Shown one piece after another: positions 1 through 8,233 of a stretch of DNA of 64,000 nt. The notes below the pieces were generated by a model that was not told the DNA's origin, searched no databases, and worked only from the letters and a program-made list of their open reading frames with translations. The stretch comes from an uncultured Anderseniella sp. (GTDB lineage Bacteria > Pseudomonadota > Alphaproteobacteria > Rhizobiales > Aestuariivirgaceae). The DNA is taken from contig CANKYU010000002.1 in the NCBI GenBank assembly GCA_947488295.1, positions 310,001 to 374,000 on the forward strand. The letters are read 5' to 3'. Made by a program: the position numbers and the translations under genes. Each line of letters begins with the position of its first letter. The stretch's first letter is position 1.

Positions 1-1249
1 CCTGCCAATCTTGATCCGGTGCGATGGTATCGACAGCCACAGGACCTTTCGTGTCCAGCGCATCGCCATTGGGGATGCCGGGCAGGTGACCACCTTCACC
101 CGCGGCATCAATCGCCCGACGCAACATGCGCCGATAGGCAATGATCGCCTTGTCCGACGTGGCAAGGTGTTCGTTGGTGCGGTCGAAAACCGGTCCCGGA
201 CTTTCCACGGCCCACTGGTCATGGACATTTATGTCGAGCCCCATGCCGGTATAGGTTTCCGCTTCCTGTTCAACCGGGTTGTAGCCGTAATTGTTGCGCT
301 TGTTCTTCAGCGGCGCATAGTCCGGCAGGCGATGTTCCGCAAGCCTTTGTTCACGCATCAGCTCCTTGTTCACCGGGTCTTTGAAGCTGGTGAACATCGA
401 ATACCAGTAGCAGGTCTCGTCATCCACCGGCACGTGCCACTGGGTGATGGTCATCTCGTTGGACATCGGAATGCAGATGGCTTCGGGAAAAATCTGGTTG
501 GTCACGCGCACATGGGTGCGCCCGTCATCCAGATGCCTCAGCGCGATCAGGCGCAGGCCGTAATCGGTTTCTTCCACCTCGATGTCCGGACGCGGATATT
601 CACGCAGCAACTGGGTCATCGGCATTTCGGTGTTCGCGGCGGTGTCGCGGAACTGCTTGCCATAGCTGTCAGCCGGGTCTTCATCGCGCAGGAAACGGTG
701 CAGGAAGGATGCATGGACCGGATCAATGCCCACTTCCATGGCCTGCAGCCAGTTGCACTCCCACAAGCCCTTGAAGGCAAACACGTGTGTATCCGGGGCA
801 ACGAAACAGTCCAGGTCGGGAAACGGGGGCGGCGTGCCCTCGCCCATGAAGGCAAATACGATACCGTTCCTTTCCGCCACCGGGTAGGACGGGGTCGTGA
901 TCTGCTCATGCATGGTGCTGCCCTCAGGTTCGCCGGGCTGTTCCACACATTGGCCGGTGCGGTCGAAGTGCCAGCCGTGAAACGGGCAGCGCAGGCCATT
1001 GTCCTCACGCCGGCCATGGCACAGATCTGCGCCGCGGTGCGGGCAATGCCGCCCGATCAGACCCAGTTCACCCTGATTATCGCGAAACAGCACCAGGTCT
1101 TCGCCCAGAAGGCGTACCGGCACCACAGGGCGGGGGCCGTTGAGTTCATCACTCAAGGCAGCCGGTTGCCAGTATTGCCGCATCAGTTTTCCGCACGGTG
1201 TGCCGGAGCCGGTTTGCGTAATGAGATCGTTTATGTCTTTCGACAGCAT
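1..1249 (-). CDS. Rieske [2Fe-2S] aromatic ring-hydroxylating oxygenase, alpha subunit (3' end outside window)
   Basis: The reading frame starts at the ATG complementary to 1247-1249 and runs off the left edge, giving about 416 residues without a stop. A Rieske cluster is visible near residues 69-91 as CPH followed 16 residues later by CPFH (ligands C69, H71, C88, H91). A mononuclear-iron motif of the form D-P-V-H-x4-H follows in the segment EVGIDPVHASFLH. This is the layout of phthalate- or vanillate-type oxygenase alpha subunits, which take electrons from a separate reductase and hydroxylate or demethylate an aromatic ring in the cytoplasm. The substrate cannot be read from sequence. It is divergent from a flavin monooxygenase gene about 80-150 bases away, which supports a role in aromatic catabolism. 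No reductase is seen inside the window. Confidence 0.9.
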   Translation of the reverse strand, partial: MLSKDINDLITQTGSGTPCGKLMRQYWQPAALSDELNGPRPVVPVRLLGEDLVLFRDNQGELGLIGRHCPHRGADLCHGRREDNGLRCPFHGWHFDRTGQCVEQPGEPEGSTMHEQITTPSYPVAERNGIVFAFMGEGTPPPFPDLDCFVAPDTHVFAFKGLWECNWLQAMEVGIDPVHASFLHRFLRDEDPADSYGKQFRDTAANTEMPMTQLLREYPRPDIEVEETDYGLRLIALRHLDDGRTHVRVTNQIFPEAICIPMSNEMTITQWHVPVDDETCYWYSMFTSFKDPVNKELMREQRLAEHRLPDYAPLKNKRNNYGYNPVEQEAETYTGMGLDINVHDQWAVESPGPVFDRTNEHLATSDKAIIAYRRMLRRAIDAAGEGGHLPGIPNGDALDTKGPVAVDTIAPDQDWQ

Positions 1250-1399
1250 GGGTGCGCGTCCTGTTTTCTGATCTGATGCCGCACACGTTAGGCAGGCAGC
1301 GCGCATAGCGCAAGTTCTGGGCAAGGCTTGCCGAAACCGGGGTTTGCGGGTTGTATGCAGATGATGGAGCAACACCGACCTGAGCTGCGGGGAACTGTC

Positions 1400-2596
1400 T
1401 TGACCAGCAAACCATATCTGATCGCCGGTGGCGGCATAGGCGGCTTTGCAGCCGCACTGGCGCTGGCGCAAAAGGGCTTTGAAAGCATTGTCGTGGAACG
1501 CGAGGACGAACTGCGTGAAGCCGGCGCCGGCATACAGCTGGGACCGAACGGGTTTCGCATGTTTGACACCCTCGGCATAACCGACGCGATACGGGCCAAT
1601 GCGGTGTTTCCCGAGGCGCTGGTCATGAAGGATGCGCTTGACGGATCGGAGGTGACACGGGTGCCGCTCAACACGCGCGAGTTCACCGAGCGCTTTGAAT
1701 ACCCCTATGGCGTGATCTACCGGCCTGATCTGCATGCCAGCTTCATTGATGCGGCACGGGCAACCGGCAAGGTGGATGTCCGGCTTGGATCGAAGGTCGA
1801 GACATATGATGACGACAACAATGGTGTGCGGGTAACTCTCAGCGACGGCAGCACCATTGATGCCTGTGCTCTGATTGGTGCTGACGGCTTGTGGTCGAAG
1901 ATCCGCGATACAATTGTTGCAGACGGCCGCCCGCGGGTTTCAGGCCATATTGCCTATCGGGCGGTACTGCCTGAGGCAGACGTTCCGGAAGCAAGTCACA
2001 AGGATGAAGTGATCCTGTGGGCCGGGCCCAAAACCCACCTGGTGCACTACCCGCTGCATCGCGGTGATATTTTCAACCTGGTGTCGGTATTTCACTCAGA
2101 TGCCTATGAAGAAGGCTGGGACATCTATGGCGACATCGGCGAACTGAACCAGCGGTTTGCCGGACAGCACTCAGACGTGCTGGGCATGCTCGACAAGATC
2201 GAAAGCTGGCGCATGTGGGTATTGTGTGACCGCAATCCGGTCAAAAACTGGAGCAGAGGGCGTGTGACACTGCTCGGCGATGCCGCCCACCCGATGCTGC
2301 AATACCTGGCGCAGGGCGCGTGCATGGCCACAGAGGACGCGGTGTGCCTGGCGCATCATGTGTCGGCACACAGTGACCCGGCCGACGCCTTCCTTGCCTA
2401 TCAGGCAGACCGGTACCTGCGCACCGCCAGAGTGCAGATGACTGCGCGGCTTTATGGAGATATCTATCACGCAGCCGGTCCGCTCGCAGAACTCCGGCAG
2501 ATGATGCTGTCGGGCCGCTCCGCACAGCAGGCCTATGACGGCATGAGCTGGCTGTATTCAGGCGTCAACGCAAACGGCCAGCAGATCCTGCCGTAA
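1400..2596 (+). CDS. FAD-dependent aromatic monooxygenase, 3-hydroxybenzoate 6-hydroxylase-like
   Basis: A single-component class A flavoprotein hydroxylase of about 398 residues. The FAD dinucleotide-binding motif GGGIGG is at residues 10-15, the stretch GAGIQLGPN follows, and the second FAD motif GDAAHPMLQYLAQG lies near residue 293. The combination of GAGIQLGPN, a WAGPKTHLVHYPL segment and the C-terminal RTARVQ region resembles 3-hydroxybenzoate 6-hydroxylase, which makes gentisate using NADH and O2; 6-hydroxynicotinate or salicylate hydroxylases remain possible. I prefer the TTG at 1400, with a GGGGA site about 8 bases upstream, because FAD-binding strand 1 begins directly after it. In-frame ATGs at 1355, 1361 and 1364 would add 12-15 poorly conserved residues. 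It is followed by a binding-protein gene on the same strand. Confidence 0.85.
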   Translation: MTSKPYLIAGGGIGGFAAALALAQKGFESIVVEREDELREAGAGIQLGPNGFRMFDTLGITDAIRANAVFPEALVMKDALDGSEVTRVPLNTREFTERFEYPYGVIYRPDLHASFIDAARATGKVDVRLGSKVETYDDDNNGVRVTLSDGSTIDACALIGADGLWSKIRDTIVADGRPRVSGHIAYRAVLPEADVPEASHKDEVILWAGPKTHLVHYPLHRGDIFNLVSVFHSDAYEEGWDIYGDIGELNQRFAGQHSDVLGMLDKIESWRMWVLCDRNPVKNWSRGRVTLLGDAAHPMLQYLAQGACMATEDAVCLAHHVSAHSDPADAFLAYQADRYLRTARVQMTARLYGDIYHAAGPLAELRQMMLSGRSAQQAYDGMSWLYSGVNANGQQILP

Positions 2597-2709
2597 ACCG
2601 TTCGGCAACAAAGCGATTGCCAAGGGAAAACCGGGTGATAGGATCAATCCGAGGCTGAACCTGCCATCTACGGCAACCACACAAGATTTGAGTATCAGGG
2701 AGTAGACAC

Positions 2710-3903
2710 ATGATCCGCAAAATTCTCGCCGGCGCGCTGGCGCTTGGCATTTCGGCAACGGCGAGCGCAGCCATTGCCGCCGACAAAGTCAAGATCGGCG
2801 TCATCACGACACTGACCACACCGGCAGCCGTTCTCGGCGCTGAACAGATGAACGGCATCAACCTGGCGATGGAACATCTTGGTGGCAAGATGGGCAGCAC
2901 GGAAGTTGAAATCATCGCGGAAGATGACGGCTTCCGTCCCGACATCGGCAAGCAGAAGGCCGACAAACTGGTGTCGCAGGACGATGTGGACATCGTCACC
3001 GGCATTATCTGGTCTCACGTGCTGCTGGCTTCGAAGAAGTCCATCCTGGAAGGCGGCAAGTTCCTGATCGGGGCCAATGCCGGCACCTCGCATGTGGCCG
3101 GCAAGGAATGCCACGAGAACTTCTTCTCGTCTTCCTGGCAGAACGACATGGTACCGAAGGCTCTCGGTGAAGTGCTTAATCAGCGCGGCGTGAAATCGCT
3201 TTACATCATGGCGCCGAACTACGCTGCCGGCAAAGACATGGTCGCCGGCGTAAAAAGCTCGTTCAAGGGCGAAGTCAAGGGCGAGGACTTCACCAAGTGG
3301 GGCAAGGACGCCCAGCTTGATTTCTCCGCCGAACTTGCAAAAGCCTCTGCCTCTGGTGCTGAAGCGATCTTCGTATTCTACCCGGGCAAGGCGGGTGGTG
3401 CGTTCCTCAAGCAATTCGGCCAGGCCGGACTTGCCGGCAAGATGCAGTTCTTCAATGTGTTCTCGGTGGACGGACTTTCATTGCCGAAATTCCAGGCCGG
3501 CGGCATCAAGTCGGTGCTCGGTGCCTATGACACCATGCAGTGGAGCCCTGACCTGGACAATGAAGCCAACAAGAAGTTCGTGGCCGACTATCGGGCCAAG
3601 CACGACCGCTATCCGAGCTTCTATGCAGCCCAGGCCTATGATGCGATCAATCTGATCAATTCAGCCGTTGTCGCCACCGGCGGCAATGTCAAGGACAAGG
3701 ATGCGTTCCGGGCAGAACTGAAGAAGGCCGACTACAAGTCGGTGCGCGGCGATTATACCTATGGCAACAATCACTTCCCGGTGCAGAACTACTACCTGCG
3801 CCAGGTCGTGGAAGGTCCTGACGGCAAATGGACCCACAAGACCGTGTCCACGGTTTACGAGGCAACCGGCGATGACCACGCCAAGGATTGCGCAATGAAA
3901 TAG
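2710..3903 (+). CDS. Periplasmic substrate-binding protein of a branched-chain amino acid/aromatic-acid type ABC transporter (paralogue 1)
   Basis: A 397-residue type I periplasmic binding protein. A classical signal peptide spans about residues 1-24 (MIRK, hydrophobic core, ASAAIAA), and the mature part begins DKVKIGVITTLTTPAAVLG, typical of the LivJ/peripla_BP_6 family. It would deliver a solute to a LivHM-type permease. No permease follows directly; a hairpin terminator at 3929-3961 and a flavin monooxygenase gene come next. A close paralogue lies at 6885-8066, next to the only permease and ATPase genes, so the two binding proteins may share one transporter. Its position between two aromatic-hydroxylating flavoproteins suggests an aromatic acid ligand, which is inference. 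Confidence 0.93.
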   Translation: MIRKILAGALALGISATASAAIAADKVKIGVITTLTTPAAVLGAEQMNGINLAMEHLGGKMGSTEVEIIAEDDGFRPDIGKQKADKLVSQDDVDIVTGIIWSHVLLASKKSILEGGKFLIGANAGTSHVAGKECHENFFSSSWQNDMVPKALGEVLNQRGVKSLYIMAPNYAAGKDMVAGVKSSFKGEVKGEDFTKWGKDAQLDFSAELAKASASGAEAIFVFYPGKAGGAFLKQFGQAGLAGKMQFFNVFSVDGLSLPKFQAGGIKSVLGAYDTMQWSPDLDNEANKKFVADYRAKHDRYPSFYAAQAYDAINLINSAVVATGGNVKDKDAFRAELKKADYKSVRGDYTYGNNHFPVQNYYLRQVVEGPDGKWTHKTVSTVYEATGDDHAKDCAMK

Positions 3904-3928
3904 GCTGGGTTCCAGTCTCGACATTCCG

Positions 3929-3961
3929 ACCCGCTCTCAAGCAGTATTGAGGGCGGGTTTT
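3929..3961 (+). terminator. Hairpin terminator after binding-protein gene 1
   Basis: A 12-bp stem (3929-3940 pairing with 3947-3958, with a single G-T wobble) encloses a six-base loop GCAGTA and is followed by TTTT. This has the form of an intrinsic terminator or attenuator between the binding-protein gene and the downstream flavin monooxygenase gene. Confidence 0.85.
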
Positions 3962-3982
3962 GTTCAGCACGGAGGCCAGACG

Positions 3983-5227
3983 GTGAAGATTGTAATTGTC
4001 GGAGGCGGTATCGGCGGGCTGGCGGCAGCCCTCATGCTGCATGACCGAGGCATTGAAGCGGAAGTCCATGAGCGCTCGGACGAAATCCGTGAACTTGGCG
4101 TGGGCATCAACACCCTGCCGCATGCGATCAGGGAACTGGCCAATATCGGCCTGCTCGACGCGCTCGACAAGGTCGCCATTCGCACCCACGAGCTGATCTA
4201 CCAGAACCGGCAGGGCCAGACCATCTGGCAGGAACTGCGTGGCACTGATGCAGGCCTCGACATGCCGCAGTTCTCAATTCATCGCGGCCGCCTGCAAGGT
4301 GTGCTGCGAGATGCGGTGATCGAGCGGCTTGGGCCTAACGCCATAAAAACCGGCCATGCCTGCACCGGCGTCAGGCAGGACAGCGGATCTGCGACGGCGC
4401 TGTTTCATATCGCCGACGGCGAAGAATTGCCGGTGGAAGGCGATGCCGTCATTGCCTGTGACGGCATTCACTCGGTGGTGCGCAAGCAGTTCTATCCCGA
4501 TCAGGGCGATCCGAAATGGAACGGCATTATGTTATGGCGCGGTGCGTGCCTGTGGGAGCCGTTTCTGACCGGACGGTCCATGGTGATCGCCGGCGGTATG
4601 GATGCGAAACTGGTGCTGTACCCGATCGCAAACGATGCTCGCGGCGACGGCAAGGTGCTGATGAACTGGGCCGTGGCAGCAAAGATGGGTGACGGCTCGA
4701 CACCCATGCCAAGGCGTGAAGACTGGAATCGCGAAGGCATGATGAGCGAGCTGCTGCCGTTCGTCAAAGACACGTTTTCGCTGGATGTACTGGATCCGCT
4801 GGCGCTTATTCGCGAAACCGGCACGTTTTACGAATACCCCATGTGTGACCGGGACCCGGTCGGGCAATGGACGTTTGACCGCGTGACCTTGCTGGGTGAC
4901 GCCGCTCACCCGATGTATCCGGTGGGTTCAAACGGCGCCAGCCAGGCGATACTGGATGCCCGCTGTCTCGCAGACAGGCTTGCTGAATGTGGCAATGAGG
5001 CAGGCGCGGCCCTTGAGGCATACGAAGCCGAACGCCTGCCCGCCACATCCGAGATCGTGCGGCAGAACCGGGGCGGCGGACCGGAAAGGGTCATTGACCT
5101 GGTCAACCAGCGCGCGCCCGACGGATTTGATGCGCTGGAGGATGTCGCCGGACACGAAGAACTGGAAGCGGTTGTGCGCGGATATCAAAAGACAGCCGGC
5201 TTCGACAAGGCGTCGGTCAACCGGTGA
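3983..5227 (+). CDS. Flavin-dependent monooxygenase, PhzS-like
   Basis: A 414-residue FAD monooxygenase, only distantly like the one at 1400. The N-terminus MKIVIVGGGIGGLAAALML holds the dinucleotide-binding fold, GVGINTLPHAIREL follows near residue 38, and GDAAHPMYPVGSNGASQA near residue 305 is the second FAD motif. GINTLPHAIREL with the GSNGASQAI segment is typical of the family annotated as flavin-dependent oxidoreductase, which includes 5-methylphenazine-1-carboxylate 1-monooxygenase (PhzS) and salicylate hydroxylase-like enzymes. I chose the GTG at 3983 because GGAGG at 3971-3975 sits 7 bases upstream and the flavin fold starts at once; the longer frame from 3947 would begin inside the terminator stem. 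The actual substrate is unknown. Confidence 0.85.
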   Translation: MKIVIVGGGIGGLAAALMLHDRGIEAEVHERSDEIRELGVGINTLPHAIRELANIGLLDALDKVAIRTHELIYQNRQGQTIWQELRGTDAGLDMPQFSIHRGRLQGVLRDAVIERLGPNAIKTGHACTGVRQDSGSATALFHIADGEELPVEGDAVIACDGIHSVVRKQFYPDQGDPKWNGIMLWRGACLWEPFLTGRSMVIAGGMDAKLVLYPIANDARGDGKVLMNWAVAAKMGDGSTPMPRREDWNREGMMSELLPFVKDTFSLDVLDPLALIRETGTFYEYPMCDRDPVGQWTFDRVTLLGDAAHPMYPVGSNGASQAILDARCLADRLAECGNEAGAALEAYEAERLPATSEIVRQNRGGGPERVIDLVNQRAPDGFDALEDVAGHEELEAVVRGYQKTAGFDKASVNR

Positions 5228-5266
5228 CGAACCACTGAAATTGTTGCATATTTGCCTGCTGATACG

Positions 5267-5689
5267 TCACAGACCGGCATCTTTTCGAACCTTCGCCTGC
5301 AGCTCTGATATCAGTGTGTCGCGCTCTGTTTCAAATCTCGCAACAAACTCGGAGCCTGCATCCTTGTCGCCGGTCCTGATGCCCCAGACGATCATCTCCA
5401 CCAGCATCGGCACCAGGGTTACTGCCAGTTCGGTTGGCAGGTAGATGAACTGGCGTGCATCGTCAGGATCACGTTTCTTTGTAATCAGCTTGCGCTGCTC
5501 CAGCCGCTTCAGTCTTTCCGCAAGCACATTGGTGGCGATGCCTTCATCGCCCTCCAGCAGTTCCCTGTAGCGCTGGCGCGACTTCAACATCAGGTCACGC
5601 AGGACAATCAGGGTCCAGCGATCCCCAAAAATCTCCAGGGCAAAGCTGATCGGGCAATCAGAGCGGCGTGGTTCGGTGGATGGAGCCAT
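5267..5689 (-). CDS. HxlR-family winged-helix transcriptional regulator
   Basis: A 140-residue protein starting at the ATG complementary to 5687-5689. The core CPISFALEIFGDRWTLIVLRD, with a Cys near the N-terminus (C12), followed by RYRELL, NVLAERLKRLEQ and ITKKRDP, is the standard HxlR winged helix. Members bind palindromic operators as dimers and often respond to reactive electrophiles through the N-terminal Cys. The gene is divergent from a GFA-family gene, with two inverted repeats between them (5712-5726 and 5741-5759). This suggests autoregulation and control of the neighbour. A longer frame to 5821 exists but would run through the operators and the neighbour's start. Confidence 0.9.
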   Translation of the reverse strand: MAPSTEPRRSDCPISFALEIFGDRWTLIVLRDLMLKSRQRYRELLEGDEGIATNVLAERLKRLEQRKLITKKRDPDDARQFIYLPTELAVTLVPMLVEMIVWGIRTGDKDAGSEFVARFETERDTLISELQAKVRKDAGL

Positions 5690-5711
5690 CTGTAATTTTC
5701 CAAATATTTCA

Positions 5712-5759
5712 CTTGCAATATGCAAGCAAGTTAATATTATCACTTGTAGATAGCAAGTG
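5712..5759. promoter_or_regulatory. Pair of palindromic operators between HxlR regulator and GFA gene
   Basis: Two inverted repeats share the half-site CTTG/CAAG. The first is CTTGCA-N3-TGCAAG at 5712-5726 and the second is CACTTG-N7-CAAGTG at 5741-5759. They fill the short gap between the divergent regulator and GFA-family genes, where a HxlR dimer would be expected to bind. Binding itself is inferred. Confidence 0.65.
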
Positions 5760-5769
5760 AACAGGAGAA

Positions 5770-6210
5770 ATGACAATGACCATTGCCGGCGGATGCCTAT
5801 GCGGGGATGTGCGGTACACATGTGCAGAAGAGGCAGGTGGCGGCCATTGCCACTGTAATGACTGCCGCAAGACCAGCGGGACCGGGCACGGTTCGCACAT
5901 GATTGTTGCCGAAACCGGTTTCGAAATGAGCGGAGAACTCCGGTTCTTCGACAAGCCCGCCGACAGCGGGAACATGGTCAGCCGCGGTTTCTGCCCGGCG
6001 TGCGGTTCTGCGATCTATTCAACCAATTCCTCCATGCCCGGCATGGTTTTCGTCAGGGCGTCCAGCCTCGACAACCCGAACGATTTCAAACCGCAAATGC
6101 GGGTCTACACCGACAGAGCCGCCACATGGGATCACATGGACGCAGCGCTTCCCGGGTTTGCAACGATGCCGTCAGCGGAAGAAATGCCCGAAAGCGTTCG
6201 GGCAGATTAG
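5770..6210 (+). CDS. GFA-family (glutathione-dependent formaldehyde-activating-like) zinc protein
   Basis: A 146-residue CENP-V/GFA-domain protein. The zinc ligands are visible as C9 and C11 (GGCLCGDVRY), C27, C29 and C32 (CHCNDC), and C75 and C78 (FCPACGSA). Family members include S-(hydroxymethyl)glutathione synthase, but most have unknown activity, so formaldehyde activation should not be assumed. The ATG at 5770 has an AGGAG site at 5762-5766. The gene is divergent from a HxlR regulator and probably controlled by it. Confidence 0.88.
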   Translation: MTMTIAGGCLCGDVRYTCAEEAGGGHCHCNDCRKTSGTGHGSHMIVAETGFEMSGELRFFDKPADSGNMVSRGFCPACGSAIYSTNSSMPGMVFVRASSLDNPNDFKPQMRVYTDRAATWDHMDAALPGFATMPSAEEMPESVRAD

Positions 6211-6223
6211 CGGCTTTTGGGTG

Positions 6224-6670
6224 TCAGGCGTCCGGCGGCGGCAGGAAGTGAATGTTGTGTTCGCTGGCAAGGCGTACCACTTCAGCCGGGTCCGGCACAT
6301 TGTTGATCTTGGTGAACAGGTCCCACAATTGCTGGGTGGGCGATACCCAGAACACACATTTCACATCGTGACCTGACTTGTTGAAGATGCCGTGCGCCTG
6401 GCCGCGCGGCAGGCGGATCAGTTCGCCGGCACCGGCAGTTGCATCCGCCCCATCCAGAAACAGGTCAAACCGGCCCTCCAGAACATAAATGAATTCATCC
6501 TGATCCGGGTGGATATGCGGCGGCACAAAAGTGCCGTCAGGAAATGTCGCGTGCCAGGAAAACGAGCTTTCGCACAGATGCTTTGGCACATAGGTCTGAC
6601 CAAGGATGTTCCATTCAATACCGTCGATGCCTTCACTTGCCGGCGTGACGCCTGCGGTCATTTCGATCAT
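6224..6670 (-). CDS. Small single-domain cupin protein
   Basis: A 148-residue protein with one cupin domain. Motif 1 is PPHIHPDQDEFIYVLEG (two His and a Glu as metal ligands) and motif 2 is LPRGQAHGIFN. The start is the ATG complementary to 6668-6670, preceded by AGGAG. It is too short to be a bicupin ring-cleavage enzyme such as gentisate dioxygenase, so a direct role in ring opening is unlikely. A sensor, isomerase or accessory role in the neighbouring aromatic cluster is possible. It converges with the GFA gene (14-base gap). Confidence 0.85.
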   Translation of the reverse strand: MIEMTAGVTPASEGIDGIEWNILGQTYVPKHLCESSFSWHATFPDGTFVPPHIHPDQDEFIYVLEGRFDLFLDGADATAGAGELIRLPRGQAHGIFNKSGHDVKCVFWVSPTQQLWDLFTKINNVPDPAEVVRLASEHNIHFLPPPDA

Positions 6671-6884
6671 GTCTGTCTCCTGGCAGATTGCGCGCTTGGT
6701 GAACTTCGGTGTATTCATTCGACACCGGGAACCGGCCCCGTGCAAGACCCGAATAGTGCAAAATAATTCAGACACCATGCATTTGAAGTCTGTATCTTTT
6801 ATCTCTATCGTGCATATTCAGTGACACGTCGGGACGATACAAGGCGGCACTCAAAATTCGAGAACCCTCGGGAGGAGTTTGATA

Positions 6885-8066
6885 ATGTTGAAGACGACAG
6901 GAATTGCAGCGCTTGGTCTGGCGCTGATGGCATCAGCCTCGTATGCAGCCGATATCAAGATCGGATACGTGACCACACTGACCACACCGGCAGCGGTTCT
7001 CGGCAACGACATGAAGGACGCGGTCAACCTGGCCGTGGAACATCTTGACGGCAAGATGGCCGGCAAATCCGTCGAAATCATTTTCGAAGACGATGGCTTC
7101 AAGCCCGAGATCGGCAAGCAGAAAACCGACAAGCTTGTACAGCAGGACGATGTGCCGATCGTTGCCGGCTATATCTGGTCCAACGTGCTGCTGGCGTCAG
7201 CCAAATCGGTGTTTGATGCCGGTAAATTCCTGATTTCATCGAATGCAGGACCGTCGCAGATTGCCGGCAAGCTGTGCAATGCAAACTTCTTCTCCACCTC
7301 GTGGCAGAATGACCAGACGCCGATGGCGATGGGTGAAGTGTTGAACCAGCAGGGCGTGAAGTCGCTGTATCTGCTGGGCCCGAACTATGCCGCCGGCAAG
7401 AACATGATGACCGGCGTGGAGCGCACCTTCAAAGGCGAGATCAAGGGCAAGGACCTGACCAAGTGGCCGAGCCAGCTCGATTTTTCCGCCGAACTGGCAA
7501 AAGCCAAGGCATCCGGCGCGGAAGCGATTTTCGTTTTCTATCCGGGCAAGGCAGGCGGCGCGTTCATCAAGCAGTACCAGCAGGCAGGCCTGAAAGGTGA
7601 ACTGGACCTGTATTCGGTGTTTACCGTGGACGCGATCTCGCTGCCAAAACTGCAGGCAGCCAAGCTGGAAGGCGTTCTGGGTTCCCGGCTGACGCAGCAG
7701 TGGGACCCAACACTGGACAATGAGGCGAACAAGAAGTTCGTGTCCAGCTTCCGCGAAAAGTACAAGCGCTACCCGTCTTTCTATGCAGCGCAGGCCTATG
7801 ACACGATCAACCTGATTGCATCAGGCGTGGAAGCTGTCGGCGGTGACATGAGCAAGACCGACGAGCTGCGCGCCGCCATGGCCAAGGCTGATTATCCGTC
7901 GGTGCGCGGCAAGTACACCTACGGCAAGAACCACATGCCGATACAGAACTTCTATCTGCGCGAAGTGGTTGCCGACGATGACGGGAACTGGACAACCAAA
8001 GTGGTCAAGACGGTTTACGAAAACCATGTTGATCCTTATGTCGGCGAGTGCCCGCTGGCGAAGTAA
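6885..8066 (+). CDS. Periplasmic substrate-binding protein of a branched-chain amino acid/aromatic-acid type ABC transporter (paralogue 2)
   Basis: A 393-residue type I binding protein, colinear along its whole length with the one at 2710-3903. Both share the mature start KIGYVTTLTTPAAVLG / KIGVITTLTTPAAVLG, the segments EDDGFKPEIGKQKTDKLV and SGAEAIFVFYPGKAGGAF, and a Cys near the C-terminus. The signal peptide ends around MASASYAA. The ATG at 6885 has GGAGGAG at 6871-6877. It heads a transporter operon with two permeases and two ATPases, so it is the cognate binding protein; a hairpin at 8097-8120 separates it from the permease genes. Confidence 0.93.
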   Translation: MLKTTGIAALGLALMASASYAADIKIGYVTTLTTPAAVLGNDMKDAVNLAVEHLDGKMAGKSVEIIFEDDGFKPEIGKQKTDKLVQQDDVPIVAGYIWSNVLLASAKSVFDAGKFLISSNAGPSQIAGKLCNANFFSTSWQNDQTPMAMGEVLNQQGVKSLYLLGPNYAAGKNMMTGVERTFKGEIKGKDLTKWPSQLDFSAELAKAKASGAEAIFVFYPGKAGGAFIKQYQQAGLKGELDLYSVFTVDAISLPKLQAAKLEGVLGSRLTQQWDPTLDNEANKKFVSSFREKYKRYPSFYAAQAYDTINLIASGVEAVGGDMSKTDELRAAMAKADYPSVRGKYTYGKNHMPIQNFYLREVVADDDGNWTTKVVKTVYENHVDPYVGECPLAK

Positions 8067-8096
8067 GCCACGCGCCGGACCGAACGCTGTATTCAA

Positions 8097-8120
8097 GGGG
8101 AGAACGGTTTTGTTCTCCCC
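8097..8120 (+). terminator. Intercistronic hairpin between binding protein and permease genes
   Basis: A perfect 9-bp inverted repeat (GGGGAGAAC and GTTCTCCCC) with loop GGTTTT follows the binding-protein stop codon by about 30 bases. There is no strong T run after it, so partial termination or 3'-end mRNA protection is more likely than full termination. Confidence 0.7.
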
Positions 8121-8233
8121 GTAAATTTGCTTCATGGCGGGTGGGCCGTGTTGTTCTGACACTGTGAAGACGATCAGGTTTCTGGTGTCGGTTTAATGGT
8201 GGGATTGAGATCCAGGCTGGATATGTTGGGGCA

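Noticed and set aside
11..1276. 421-codon open frame on the plus strand
   Set aside because: It lies opposite the Rieske oxygenase gene, which has complete cluster and iron-site motifs; the plus-strand translation shows no recognisable family.
2695..3414. 239-codon minus-strand open frame opposite binding protein 1
   Set aside because: The plus-strand frame is a full-length binding protein with signal peptide; the antisense frame is a GC-rich shadow.
6224..6670. Gentisate 1,2-dioxygenase for the hydroxybenzoate pathway
   Set aside because: The protein has one cupin domain of 148 residues; gentisate dioxygenases are bicupins of about 350 residues.
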